Positions 8,984 through 17,606 of a stretch of DNA of 64,000 bases are shown here, in pieces; within the stretch, counting starts at the first letter, position 1, and each line of letters starts with the position of its first letter. The translations under genes and the position numbers were made by a program. The notes under the pieces were generated by a model, which worked only from the letters and a program-made list of their open reading frames with translations, was not told where the DNA came from and did no database searches. Origin of the DNA: CBDCYS01 sp965226245 (GTDB lineage: Bacteria; Acidobacteriota; Terriglobia; Bryobacterales; UBA6623); the NCBI GenBank assembly GCA_965226245.1, contig CBDDCL010000015.1, positions 806,001 to 870,000 on the forward strand, written 5' to 3'.

Positions 8984-10723
8984 TTACTTGAGCCGGTAGA
9001 CATCGATGGACTGATTGTTTTCCGGCTTCGGAAAACGTTTTAGCAGGCGCGCAGTTGGCTGGCGGATTTGGACGGCTTGCGGCGTGTAGTAGGCCGTATC
9101 GGTCACATAGTAGACCCGTTTCTCGCGGCTGAAGTCGATTTCTCCCATCTTGGTTCGCTCGTAGTGGGAGCGGATCAACTCGGCCCGGCCCGGCGGCATG
9201 ATGGGACTGTTCGACGAAAGCTGGGTCCACCAGGCTTCGTAAACGCGGATGCCGTGTTTCTGGTTCAGGAAAGGAGCCATGGCGTCGGAAGGCGTGCCCC
9301 AGACAGGATCGGTCAGCAGAACAAATCCACCCTCGCGCTTGGCTTCTTGCTCCAGGAAGTCAATCGCTTCACGAACTCCCCAGCCGACGTGACCGATGGA
9401 GCGCATGAAGTAGAAAATGTCGCGCTCGTGGAGAAAGGAGCGAGGGGCCGCCAGCATTCCGCAGGACTGGTAAAGCATGGGACCGGCAATCAGCAGCGTC
9501 GCCAGTGTCGCTGCCGTCTTGCGGCGAGACTCACTAGGAAGCCGTTGCTTCGAATGGACCCACAAATCCGCCGCCGCCAGGCCGATCACGACGAACCAGG
9601 GCCAAAAATGCGGATAGGGATAGCGCGTGGGGTACATCAGCTTCAGCAGGAAAACCTGAACGACCCATGGCAGCACGGAAGCTGACACCAGAACCCAGGC
9701 TGCCATCGATCGCCGCCAGCTCAGGTAAGCCAGCGCGGCAATCGCGGCTAGGGCGCCCGGCCAGGTGAGGTAGGTCGTGATATAGCCGCCCAGTTTCACG
9801 GCGTTCGTCGCCGCCGCCCCGAAAGGGTCCTCGAGTATTTCTTCCGGAGACGCGAAGAATTCTTTGTGGTGCAATACCGCGTCGTGAGATTCGAGCGTGG
9901 GTGCATCAGGGATCGTCAGCAAACAGAAGATGATCGCCGCGCCCCCGCAGACATAGATCGTCGCCAATCTGGCAATTAGATTCCGCTCGTGCTGGCGAGC
10001 CTGCCAAAAGGCCGCCAGCGCCGGAACAAAAGCGAACAGAAGCAATGTTTGCTTGGTCAGCATAGCCAGCGCCAAGGCAGCTCCAGGAACTAGCTCTCGC
10101 TTCCAAGATTTGCCGGGTTCGGAAAAACACCACAGCGATGTAAACACAAGCACTATTCCGAAGAAGTTTGCAAACCCCTCGGTGTAGGCCAGCCGGTCGT
10201 AAAGAATCGACAGCGGAAAGCAGGCATATAGGAACGCCGAGACCAATCCGCCGCGCTCGTCCGACAACAGCCGCCCTACGGCGTACACGCCAACAGTGCT
10301 GCCGAGGCCCGCTATCACGGAAAGCATGCGCCCGCCGGCCAGCGGATCACCGTCCCAGATCATTCGCTGAATCGCCAGGAGCCAATAAGTCAGCGGCTGC
10401 TTGCCGTCGAGCAAAGAGATGAACCACTGGCCCTGGTGGTGAATGATCTCCGCCCAGCGCAGGTAGATGCTCTCGTCCACCAGGATGGGCAGAAGAGTCG
10501 TCAGCTTAAATGCGCGAAGAAAAAGTGCAAGCGCGAGGATGCCAAGTAACACGCAGGACCCTGACCGGCTCAGGGGCCAAATCAGGCTTTTCGTTTGCAT
10601 CCACCAAGATGGGCTGCCCGGGTGGATTTTCTGGGGTCGCCGCGGCGTGCTGCTCGCGCCCTTCGCCCGATGCCCGGATGCGCGGATCGATCGGGGCGCT
10701 TCCCTGGGCTTCGTTCTCGGCAT
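8984..10723 (-). CDS. GT-C family membrane glycosyltransferase, paralogue of next gene
   Basis: This 579-residue protein has a long basic N-terminal tail (about 50 residues), then about 10 hydrophobic helices. The first loop contains LVDESIYLRWAEIIHHQGQW and LLDGKQPLTYWLLA, the DE motif of GT39-like enzymes. The C-terminal soluble domain (GGFVLLTDPVWGTPSDA; ending in SIDVYRLK) is clearly related to the neighbour at 10793-12445, which ends SVDVYRLK. The two probably arose by tandem duplication and lie 69 bp apart in one direction, so they are likely cotranscribed. Substrate unknown. Confidence 0.8.
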   Translation of the reverse strand: MPRTKPREAPRSIRASGHRAKGASSTPRRPQKIHPGSPSWWMQTKSLIWPLSRSGSCVLLGILALALFLRAFKLTTLLPILVDESIYLRWAEIIHHQGQWFISLLDGKQPLTYWLLAIQRMIWDGDPLAGGRMLSVIAGLGSTVGVYAVGRLLSDERGGLVSAFLYACFPLSILYDRLAYTEGFANFFGIVLVFTSLWCFSEPGKSWKRELVPGAALALAMLTKQTLLLFAFVPALAAFWQARQHERNLIARLATIYVCGGAAIIFCLLTIPDAPTLESHDAVLHHKEFFASPEEILEDPFGAAATNAVKLGGYITTYLTWPGALAAIAALAYLSWRRSMAAWVLVSASVLPWVVQVFLLKLMYPTRYPYPHFWPWFVVIGLAAADLWVHSKQRLPSESRRKTAATLATLLIAGPMLYQSCGMLAAPRSFLHERDIFYFMRSIGHVGWGVREAIDFLEQEAKREGGFVLLTDPVWGTPSDAMAPFLNQKHGIRVYEAWWTQLSSNSPIMPPGRAELIRSHYERTKMGEIDFSREKRVYYVTDTAYYTPQAVQIRQPTARLLKRFPKPENNQSIDVYRLK

Positions 10724-10792
10724 GGATCTGTGCTGGTTGGCAGGGCCGAAGCAGTGGCGCCGCGAAGGCCGCCGACCGTGGAAAGATCCGTC

Positions 10793-12445
10793 CTATTTTA
10801 GCCGGTAGACATCCACGGATTCGTTTCCCTCTGGTTTGGGGAAAGACTTCAACAGCACGGCGCCGGGTTGCCTGGCTTCGACGGCCCAGCGCGGCATGTA
10901 GAACGTGTCCGTCAGGTAGTAGACGCGCGGCACTTTGCGAAAATCCATTTTTCCCCGCGAAACGCGCTCGTAGTGCGACTTGAGGATCTCGACTTCCCCC
11001 CTCGGCACGATCGTTGAACTGGCATTCCCGGCCTGCAGCCACCACGCTTCGTGAACCCGAATGCCATGGTGTTCGTTGAGGTACGCGAACGCCATATCCG
11101 CCGGGACCCCCCAGAAGGGGTCCGTCAGCAGCACGAACCCGTTTTGCCGTTCGGCTTCGGAGGCCAAGAAATCGATTGCCTCGGGAACGCCCCACGCGAC
11201 GTGAACGTAGGAGCCAAATTGGCGGCCGGCATCGCCGGGTTCAATCTCGTTTTGGGGGTCGCTCAAGATGCGAACGCTGAGCAAAGCCATGGAAGCCGAG
11301 GTAATCAGCACCATTGCCGCGCCTCCAAGCAAGCGCGCGCGAGGCATCGAGAGATCCGGCCATCGTCCCCAACATTCCTGGACGCCAACTCCAATCGCCA
11401 ACATCCAGGGCCACGTATGAGGGTAGGCAAACCTGGTCGCAAACGCCGGAGCCACCAGGACCTGAACGGCGATCGGGACGATCGAGATGCAGACGACGAT
11501 CAGAGCCGCGATTGAGCGGTTCACGGCCAGATAGAGAAAAGACCCGAGCATCAAGAGTGCCGCGGGCAACGGGAAGTAGTGCATCAAATCGGCGATGAGC
11601 AGCGGGAGGTTCTTTCGCGCGTTGACGAAGGGGTCCGAAGCCAGTTCCGCGGGACTCGCAATGCGCGAGGTGTGGTGGAGTACGACATTGTGGGTTTCCG
11701 GAAGGGGCGCATCCGGTATCGTGGCTTGCAGGAAGAGATAGACGAGCGGGACCGCCGCGAAAATCACCGCCCATCGCTGGAAGAGGGCGCCCAGCGGCCG
11801 CGGGGCAAGCCACGGACCGATCAAGAGCGGCGAGAGAAGGAATAATAGAGTCGTCGACTTGAGCAGAAACGCCAGGCCGACCGTGGCGGCAGCCAGCGCT
11901 GTTGGTTTCCAATGAATTCGCTCTCCCGCAAAGGCCAACAACGTTGTGTAGACAATTGAAGCCCCCGCCAGGTTGACCAGAGCTTCGGTCAGCGCCAGCC
12001 GGTCGCAGACCATGGACCACGGAAATACCGTCCAGCATAGGGCACCGACGAGCCCGGCCAGCGGCCCCGCGATCCGCTTGCCCATGGCGTAGACGAGGAG
12101 TGCGGTCAAGCCGCCGGCCACGGCCGAAAGGCCGCGAGCTCCCAGCAGCGGATCGACTCCGGCAAAGCGAAGCAGAGCGTAGAGCCAGTAGCTGAGCGGT
12201 TGCTTTCCGTCCAGCAACGCGATGAACCACTGGTTCTGGTGCTCGATGATCTCCGCCCAGCGCATGTAGATGGCCTCATCGGTCAGCACGGGGAAATCCG
12301 ACGTAATACCAAGCAAGCGAATCGAGGCGGCAAGGATGGGGATCAAGATGACAGCAGCTTTCTCAAGCCGCGGCCAGGGTTCCCGAACTGCTTGAGTCTT
12401 CTTCTTCTGGCGGCCGGATTTCACCGGCTTGGGGGCTCCTGCCAT
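10793..12445 (-). CDS. GT-C family membrane glycosyltransferase, paralogue of 8984-10723
   Basis: From the ATG at 12445 (MAGAPKPVKSGRQKKK) the protein has 550 residues. An in-frame start six residues upstream at 12463 is less likely. It shows LTDEAIYMRWAEIIEHQNQW and LLDGKQPLSYWLYAL in the first loop, and a C-terminal domain with GFVLLTDPFWGVPADMA and HGIRVHEAWWLQAG. It is the upstream partner of the preceding paralogue. Its first 20 or so codons lie inside a 105-bp sequence repeated at 14189-14293, so part of this gene start was once duplicated elsewhere in the cluster. Confidence 0.8.
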   Translation of the reverse strand: MAGAPKPVKSGRQKKKTQAVREPWPRLEKAAVILIPILAASIRLLGITSDFPVLTDEAIYMRWAEIIEHQNQWFIALLDGKQPLSYWLYALLRFAGVDPLLGARGLSAVAGGLTALLVYAMGKRIAGPLAGLVGALCWTVFPWSMVCDRLALTEALVNLAGASIVYTTLLAFAGERIHWKPTALAAATVGLAFLLKSTTLLFLLSPLLIGPWLAPRPLGALFQRWAVIFAAVPLVYLFLQATIPDAPLPETHNVVLHHTSRIASPAELASDPFVNARKNLPLLIADLMHYFPLPAALLMLGSFLYLAVNRSIAALIVVCISIVPIAVQVLVAPAFATRFAYPHTWPWMLAIGVGVQECWGRWPDLSMPRARLLGGAAMVLITSASMALLSVRILSDPQNEIEPGDAGRQFGSYVHVAWGVPEAIDFLASEAERQNGFVLLTDPFWGVPADMAFAYLNEHHGIRVHEAWWLQAGNASSTIVPRGEVEILKSHYERVSRGKMDFRKVPRVYYLTDTFYMPRWAVEARQPGAVLLKSFPKPEGNESVDVYRLK

Positions 12446-12511
12446 GACAGCCCATCTTAGCAACGGGCCGGTTCAGCTTAGTGGGGCGTTACCTGCCATG
12501 CTCGCCGCGCT
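12407..12511. repeat. 105-bp direct repeat, copy 1
   Basis: This copy covers the start codon and first codons of the minus-strand glycosyltransferase and the region just upstream. Copy 2 lies at 14189-14293, exactly 1782 bp away in the same orientation. I count about 4 mismatches (for example GACAG/GAGAG and CCATGCTC/CCGTGCTG). The pair brackets the plus-strand gene at 12637-14058. Confidence 0.85.
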
Positions 12512-12636
12512 GCCGCTTGCCGTGCAACCAGGCCCTACCTATGCGCCTCCTCGCCTTCCCACCCCACACTCGCCTTTCCTTACGGACGGATCGGGGGTTT
12601 GGACCCGCTCCAACCCAAGGCCTCTCGCCTGATATC

Positions 12637-14058
12637 ATGGACAGCTTCCCGCTCCCGGAGCCCGCCATAGCCAAGAAACGCCGTCGCGCTACTCAGAAGG
12701 CCCCTGACGGCCAAGCACGGCGTCCAAGCGCATTTCCGCGTTCCTATTGGCTGGTCGTATTGCTCGGAATTATTCCCAGCGTGTTGGCGCTCGCGCACAC
12801 TCCCGGCGTCAACGGACCCTACTACTGGAAATGGGGCTACCACGACGGACCGTTCGCGGCCTACGCCGGTTTGGCTCTTGTGGCCGCCGGGATCTTGTAT
12901 TGGGTTCATGACCAGGCGGAAAGCGATCGGAGCATGCGCAAAGCCTTAATAGCGGCGACAGCCGTCCACCTGTTATTGACTTTCGGCTACATCGGCTTCG
13001 CCCCCGATTCGTTCGGCAATATCGCTGGCCGCGTTGAACACCCGGACATCAACTCCTATCATTCCGAGGCGCAACGAACGGGGGACCTCGGCGAATGGTT
13101 GGAGACGTTTCCCGAACGTGTTCCGGACTTCCTGCTCCACGCCAAGACGCATCCGCCGGGGCCGATCCTCTACTACGTGTTCTGGAACGGAGTGCTCGGG
13201 CCCGCGTCGGGCGCGTCGGCCGGAGGGGTTTTGCTGGGATTGCTGGGGGCCTTAACGGTCCCTCTGCTTTTTCTTCTCGTTCGAGAGGTCTCCGGCTCGT
13301 CTAAAGCCGCCTTGACGGCAGCCGCCCTGTGGGCCGTGCTGCCCGGTCCGATTCTGATGCTAACCTCGTTCGACGCGGTCTATCCGGCCGCCACCGTCGG
13401 CATGATGTTGCTGTGGCTCTCGGCGCTGAGGGGCTCGTGGAGGTCGGCGCTCGGCTGCGGGACGGTTTTGTTCTTCAGCCTGCTGTTCGCCCACAATTTC
13501 CTGGTTCTGGGAGCGTGGTTCGTCTTGATGACCACATGGAGCGTGCTGTCCGATCCCGACCGCGGACAGGCGGGCCGCTCCGCTTTGTCGGCCGTTGTCG
13601 CCGGGTCGATTCCCGTGCTCGTCGGCTTCGGTCTGCTCTACACGGCGTTCGGCTACAACCACCCGGCTGCGTTGAGAGCGGCGATCGAGATGCAAGACGT
13701 ACTAGCGGGACAGCTGCAACGGCCGTATGCGTATACGATCTTCTGGGACCTCTACGACTTTTTCCTTGCCGGCGGCTGGCTGACCTTTGGATTGCTCGCC
13801 GCGTTCTGCGCGAACCGGCGCCGGAATCCAGAGATCGTCCGCGGCTTTGCGGCTTGCTGCCTCGGTACTTTGGCCATCGTGAATCTCAGCGGCCTGCTCG
13901 CCGCGGAAGCCGCGCGGGTGTGGCTCTTTCTGCAACCACTCGCAGTCGCCTTGGCCGCGATCGAATTGGGACGCCGCTCGCTAGGGGTTCGAGTGGCGGT
14001 CTCAGCCACAATGTTGTTCGCCCTAGCCGCCATCCGTGCTTCGATGAGCTTCATCTGA
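12637..14058 (+). CDS. GT-C like polytopic membrane protein, putative glycosyltransferase
   Basis: The preferred start is the ATG at 12637, giving 473 residues (MDSFPLPEPAIAKKRRR, a basic tail). An in-frame start further upstream at 12481 would add 52 residues with no membrane or domain character and would begin inside the repeat. About 11 hydrophobic helices follow. The loop HPDINSYHSEAQRTGDLGEW and LLHAKTHPPGPILYYVFW resembles the acceptor loop of GT-C enzymes, and the HPPGP motif is common in them. Divergent from the minus-strand paralogues. Function beyond the superfamily is unknown. Confidence 0.7.
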   Translation: MDSFPLPEPAIAKKRRRATQKAPDGQARRPSAFPRSYWLVVLLGIIPSVLALAHTPGVNGPYYWKWGYHDGPFAAYAGLALVAAGILYWVHDQAESDRSMRKALIAATAVHLLLTFGYIGFAPDSFGNIAGRVEHPDINSYHSEAQRTGDLGEWLETFPERVPDFLLHAKTHPPGPILYYVFWNGVLGPASGASAGGVLLGLLGALTVPLLFLLVREVSGSSKAALTAAALWAVLPGPILMLTSFDAVYPAATVGMMLLWLSALRGSWRSALGCGTVLFFSLLFAHNFLVLGAWFVLMTTWSVLSDPDRGQAGRSALSAVVAGSIPVLVGFGLLYTAFGYNHPAALRAAIEMQDVLAGQLQRPYAYTIFWDLYDFFLAGGWLTFGLLAAFCANRRRNPEIVRGFAACCLGTLAIVNLSGLLAAEAARVWLFLQPLAVALAAIELGRRSLGVRVAVSATMLFALAAIRASMSFI

Positions 14059-14148
14059 CGGCGCTGTTCACCGAACTCATTAAGTCAGCGAGCGGCCAGG
14101 CAAGCAGCTTTGCCATCGAAACGCTCGCCCCCCAAATCACGTCAGCCG

Positions 14149-14176
14149 AACCGCTTGCTCACGCGCGCGGCACTGA
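14149..14176 (+). repeat. Dispersed REP-like repeat, variant copy
   Basis: AACCGCTTGCTCACGCGCGC followed by GGCACTGA is a diverged form of the core found at 5329, 20185 and 33271. It directly abuts the second copy of the 105-bp repeat. Confidence 0.5.
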
Positions 14177-14188
14177 GGGACGCGGCGC

Positions 14189-14293
14189 CTGGCCGCCGGA
14201 TTTCACCGGCTTGGGGGCTCCTGCCATGAGAGCCCATCTTAGCAACGGGCCGGTTCAGCTTAGTGGGGCGTTACCTGCCGTGCTGGCCGCGCT
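14189..14293. repeat. 105-bp direct repeat, copy 2
   Basis: Second copy of the sequence at 12407-12511, in the same orientation, about 96% identical by eye. It carries a relic of the first codons of the minus-strand glycosyltransferase (ATG at 14227), which soon runs into a stop. Confidence 0.85.
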
Positions 14294-14455
14294 AAGGGTG
14301 TTTCAAAACGCTTTTGCAGACAACTGCGAACCCTTGCGGACGGCTATGGGCCGTGCCGGCCGCGCGACCCGGGAGCGGGCGGTTTGGTAGAATGAGTGCG
14401 CATTTTTTCGGCCGTTTCGGCGTGACAAATCCCGCGGCGGTCTCCTCCCGCGCGA

Positions 14456-16153
14456 ATGAGCCAGAGACGAAAGAAGGGGTCTGGTCTCGCCAGAGACCGC
14501 GCCGCTAAAAGGGAACATCCGGCCAAAACGCGGTCCAGTCAGGCAGCCGCCGGCACAAAAAATATCCTGTCCGCGGAGGTCTCAGCGGCGCTTGAAGCAA
14601 GTGGTTCCTCATTCAAGAAGAAGGCTTTCTGGGCCGGAGTCCTTTTGATCATCTACGCCGCGGCCGGCACCTGGGGCCACTTCGACTTCAGCAACATGAT
14701 GGGCTACTACGACCTTCTGGCGGACGCGTTCCTCAAGGGTCAATTGCACATCGACATTCGCCCCGGCGACATGTATGTGCACGACATGATTCCCTACGAG
14801 GGCCGCTACTACCTGCAGTGGGGCCCAGTCCCCGCCCTTTTTCATATGGCCGCGAAGTCGATCAGCCTGACGCTCAGCGACCGCGTCGCTTGTTTGCTGA
14901 TTGCTTGGCTGACGGCACTCGTTTTCTGGCGGATCATCTCGATACTTGGCAGGCGTTTCTTTCCTGAGATGCCTCCGGGTATCTACCCTTGGTTCGTAAT
15001 GGCGTTTGGCTTGAGCACGACGACCGCCGTGATCGGGCTTCGCGGAACGGTCTATCACGAAAGCATCGGAATGGCCGGGCTTGGCGTCATGGTGGCCGTT
15101 CTTGGCTTGCTGCGGTACTTGGAGAAGCGCTCCGGGGGCTGGGCTCTGCTCGCGGGGCTGGGTGTCGGCATTGCCATCGGTTCACGCATTCCGCTGGCGC
15201 TTTACGGAATCGGCCTCGGCTGCGGCCTGCTTGCCGTGCAATATCTTCGGAGGCATTCGATTGCCAAAGCCCTCTCGCACCTGTCGGCCTATAGCGTTCC
15301 GATTCTGATTTCCGGCGGGCTGTTGCTGGCCTACAACCAAGCGCGCTTTGGTTCGCCGTGGGACTACGGTGACAACTACCTGGTCGATGCGGTGGAGGGG
15401 TTAAGCGCCTTCGAAATTGGCCGCATACCCGAGAACATGCGGCATTATCTGCTAGCGCCCCCGCAGCTCACAGCGGACTTTCCCTGGATCGGACACAATG
15501 GCTGGCCGCCCGCCGAAAAGGTAATCCGCTTGGAAGATGTCTCCTCGCTGTTTTTGATTTCTCCCTTCCTGTTGCTTGCGTTTCTATCGTGGCCGTTAAT
15601 GCGATGGAAAAAAACCCAGGCAATCGACCTTCCCGTTTTCACCGCGGCCCTGGGGTTCGCGTCGGGAATGGCGCTTTTCGCGATTCTCTGCTTCGCGGCG
15701 GCGGCGCGGCGCTATGCGCACGACTTCGTTCCGGTTTGGATGGTTCTGGCATTCATTGGCGCGGGCCTCAATGGCCGCCGGATCGCGGCTCTTTGGAATC
15801 GCTGGCGCGGACCGGCCTGGGCGGTCGTGGCTGTTTGCGCATTGCTGCACATGCATCTGTCGTTCACGCAGTCTTTCGAGTGGGACCCGCCTGATCTCAA
15901 TGTAATGAAGAGTTTCGTTGCCGCCAGTCCCGCGGCCCGGCGCTTCATGCCCAGCGGCCCGAATTGGAATGAGAAGGAAGCGATTATCCGCAACGACATG
16001 GGGACCTACCTGCTCAACAGCGGGCAGGCTCGGGAAGCGCTCGAGCACTTCGAGTGGGCGAACCGGCTGATGCCCGACGAGCCGCGGATTCAGCAGAACT
16101 TGGCGCTGGCAAAGCGGCGGGCCACAAGGCAGCGGCGGTCCGGGCCTCCCTGA
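14456..16153 (+). CDS. Polytopic membrane protein with C-terminal TPR-like segment, putative GT-C enzyme
   Basis: This 565-residue protein starts at ATG 14456 with a basic tail of about 60 residues, then about 12 hydrophobic helices. The first loop (YYDLLADAFLKGQLHIDIRP; EGRYYLQWGPVPALFHMA) is arranged like GT-C glycosyltransferases of this type. The last 60 residues (MGTYLLNSGQAREALEHFEW, ANRLMPDEPRIQQNLALAKR) form one TPR-like helix pair. It ends the row of envelope genes at the left of the window. It is followed within 20 bp by an insertion-sequence relic. Confidence 0.7.
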   Translation: MSQRRKKGSGLARDRAAKREHPAKTRSSQAAAGTKNILSAEVSAALEASGSSFKKKAFWAGVLLIIYAAAGTWGHFDFSNMMGYYDLLADAFLKGQLHIDIRPGDMYVHDMIPYEGRYYLQWGPVPALFHMAAKSISLTLSDRVACLLIAWLTALVFWRIISILGRRFFPEMPPGIYPWFVMAFGLSTTTAVIGLRGTVYHESIGMAGLGVMVAVLGLLRYLEKRSGGWALLAGLGVGIAIGSRIPLALYGIGLGCGLLAVQYLRRHSIAKALSHLSAYSVPILISGGLLLAYNQARFGSPWDYGDNYLVDAVEGLSAFEIGRIPENMRHYLLAPPQLTADFPWIGHNGWPPAEKVIRLEDVSSLFLISPFLLLAFLSWPLMRWKKTQAIDLPVFTAALGFASGMALFAILCFAAAARRYAHDFVPVWMVLAFIGAGLNGRRIAALWNRWRGPAWAVVAVCALLHMHLSFTQSFEWDPPDLNVMKSFVAASPAARRFMPSGPNWNEKEAIIRNDMGTYLLNSGQAREALEHFEWANRLMPDEPRIQQNLALAKRRATRQRRSGPP

Positions 16154-16171
16154 CCCGCCGGCGCCAATTCA

Positions 16172-16935
16172 TGTCAACGCCAAGTAGAAATGTCCTATTC
16201 GCTGCCAAGTAGAAATGTCCGGTTTTGGCCGGGTGGCTGGAGAGGGGGTGGCAGAGTAGTGGCTGTCGGGGGCCGGGTCGCGCCGGCCCTCCGAGCCCCA
16301 GGCCGAGGCGACGGGGCTGGCTCCGAAGCAAGCGGCTGATCGACACGACCCTCTGGCCTCCTCCTCAGAGTGTTTTGTGTTGGCGCCCTCTCCCATCCCG
16401 CCTGGCCGCGCCGGGAGTCGCCAACAGGCCCCGCCTCCATGGCGCCAAGCGCACGCCCGTCGGGCAGGACGCTTCGCTTGAGCACTGCTTTAGCATTTCG
16501 CCCAGCTCACAGCCGCCGCTGGGTTTGCAGGCAGGATTGCTTTGGATGCCGTGGCGTTGCTGCAGATACTCCGCCGCCAGGGCCGGCCCAAAGCCCGCGT
16601 AGAGGGGTTGGGAGAGGATCGCGAGGGCTCGTTTTTCCACCTTGGCGCTGATCTTGCGGTTGGAGGCGCGGCCCCACGCCGCATGGATCACGGCCTGGCC
16701 GCCTTGGCTGCGCAGCTTCGCCAGCAGCCGCCTCAGCTGCCGTTCGCTGAGGCCCAGTTGCTGGGCGGCCTGCTTTTGAGTGATCAATTTTTTGCCGGCT
16801 TTCTTCAGCGCCACCAGCCGGTCGCGCTCTCGTTGTGTCATCAGTAGTTGTCTTGGTTGCTCACTCCTCCAGGGTGACCTCGTCAATAGGACATTTCTAC
16901 TTGGCACATTTAGGACATTATCACTTGGCAGCGAC
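16172..16935 (-). mobile_element. Deletion derivative of an insertion sequence (ISNCY-like)
   Basis: The outer ends match as imperfect inverted repeats: TGTCAACGCCAAGTAGAAAT (16172 on) against TGTCGCTGCCAAGTGATAAT read inward from 16935. Each end carries a second inner copy of the motif GCCAAGTAGAAATGTCC (16204-16220 on the left; the inverted form ends at 16905 on the right). Such doubled ends are probably transposase-binding sites. The element is only about 764 bp long, and its transposase keeps just the N-terminal DNA-binding part, so it cannot move by itself. It lies about 90 bp upstream of the cobalamin riboswitch. Confidence 0.7.
16365..16841 (-). pseudogene. Truncated transposase, N-terminal HTH region only
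   Basis: From an ATG at 16841 the frame reads MTQRERDRLVALKKAGKKLI, then QKQAAQQLGLSERQLRRLLA and LYAGFGPALAAEYLQQRHGI, as in helix-turn-helix N-termini of ISNCY-type transposases. After about residue 105 (near 16527) the similarity ends and the rest of the open frame is low-complexity, Cys/Arg-rich translation. No DDE integrase core is present. I infer an internal deletion of the catalytic part. Confidence 0.7.
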
Positions 16936-17026
16936 ATCATTATGGCCAAAGTTGACAGACGCCACCCCCTCAGCTATTCTTACGGGTGCGTCGTCGCAGT
17001 TTCTGTCGGCGGCGCGAATCCCTGCT

Positions 17027-17201
17027 TTGGGTGCCCGGTTGGGCATAACAGGGAAGTCCGGTGAAAAGCCGGCGCGGTCCCGCCACTGTGAGTGGTGAGC
17101 CGCTTTCCAACGAGAGTCACTCAACCACGGAGTTGGGGAAGGCTGGAAGCGGCGTTGGCAGCCAGACGGCTGCCTGAAATCACGAGCCAGGAGACCTACC
17201 C
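17027..17201 (+). promoter_or_regulatory. Cobalamin (B12) riboswitch
   Basis: The conserved blocks appear in order: GGTGCCCGGTTGGGCATAAC, AGGGAAGTCCGGTGAAAAGC, CGCGGTCCCGCCACTGTGAG, a GGGGAAGG segment, and the B12 box GAGCCAGGAGACCTACC ending near 17201. This is a classical AdoCbl-type riboswitch. It lies about 400 nt upstream of a BtuB-like TonB receptor in the same direction, so B12 likely represses receptor expression. Confidence 0.95.
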
Positions 17202-17275
17202 AAAGCGTGGTGACAGGCGCGTCTTCCGCGAGAGAACGGATGAGCTCCAGCAGCCGGTTTCGTAAGGCTGCACGG

Positions 17276-17310
17276 CCCTTGTTCCCGCGGGAGCGAGGGC
17301 TTTACTTTTT
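17276..17310 (+). terminator. Hairpin with T-rich tail in the riboswitch leader
   Basis: CCCTTGTTCCCGCGGGAGCG plus AGGG (17276-17299) is an inverted repeat centred on CCGCGG, followed by CTTTACTTTTT. It could be the expression platform through which the upstream riboswitch stops transcription. The remaining leader (17311-17606) shows no further clear structure. Confidence 0.5.
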
Positions 17311-17606
17311 GACCCGGCCGGCGTTCACGCGCTGGCCGGGCGCCTTCCGCTCCCGAACAATGTAAGCCGATCATTGGCTTTCATCCCCTCGAACCCGCGA
17401 CAGATGGCTGGATGGTTTTTGTGGAAGCAGCGACCGCGGCTGACGCGGCCGCGGCAGGTGAGACGTGGCACGGGTAAGCCGCCAACCACCGTGTCGCGCC
17501 GCCAATCGCGTGTCCGCTTGCGGTCCGGCAGACCTTGCCATTGTCGAAGATAGCCCTGTCAGTTCAGCTCTTGTCGATCTGCGAGGGAGGAATTCAAGGG
17601 GAAACG

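Larger units (their letters stand above)
14059..14455. other. Intergenic region with repeat debris
   Basis: This 397-bp gap contains a variant of the dispersed REP-like repeat (14149-14176) and the second copy of the 105-bp repeat (14189-14293). On the minus strand the repeat still encodes MAGAPKPVKSGGQAPRP from 14227 before a stop, i.e. a scrap of a former duplicate of the glycosyltransferase at 10793-12445. The last 160 bp presumably hold the promoter of the gene at 14456; no clear hexamers were identified. Confidence 0.6.
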
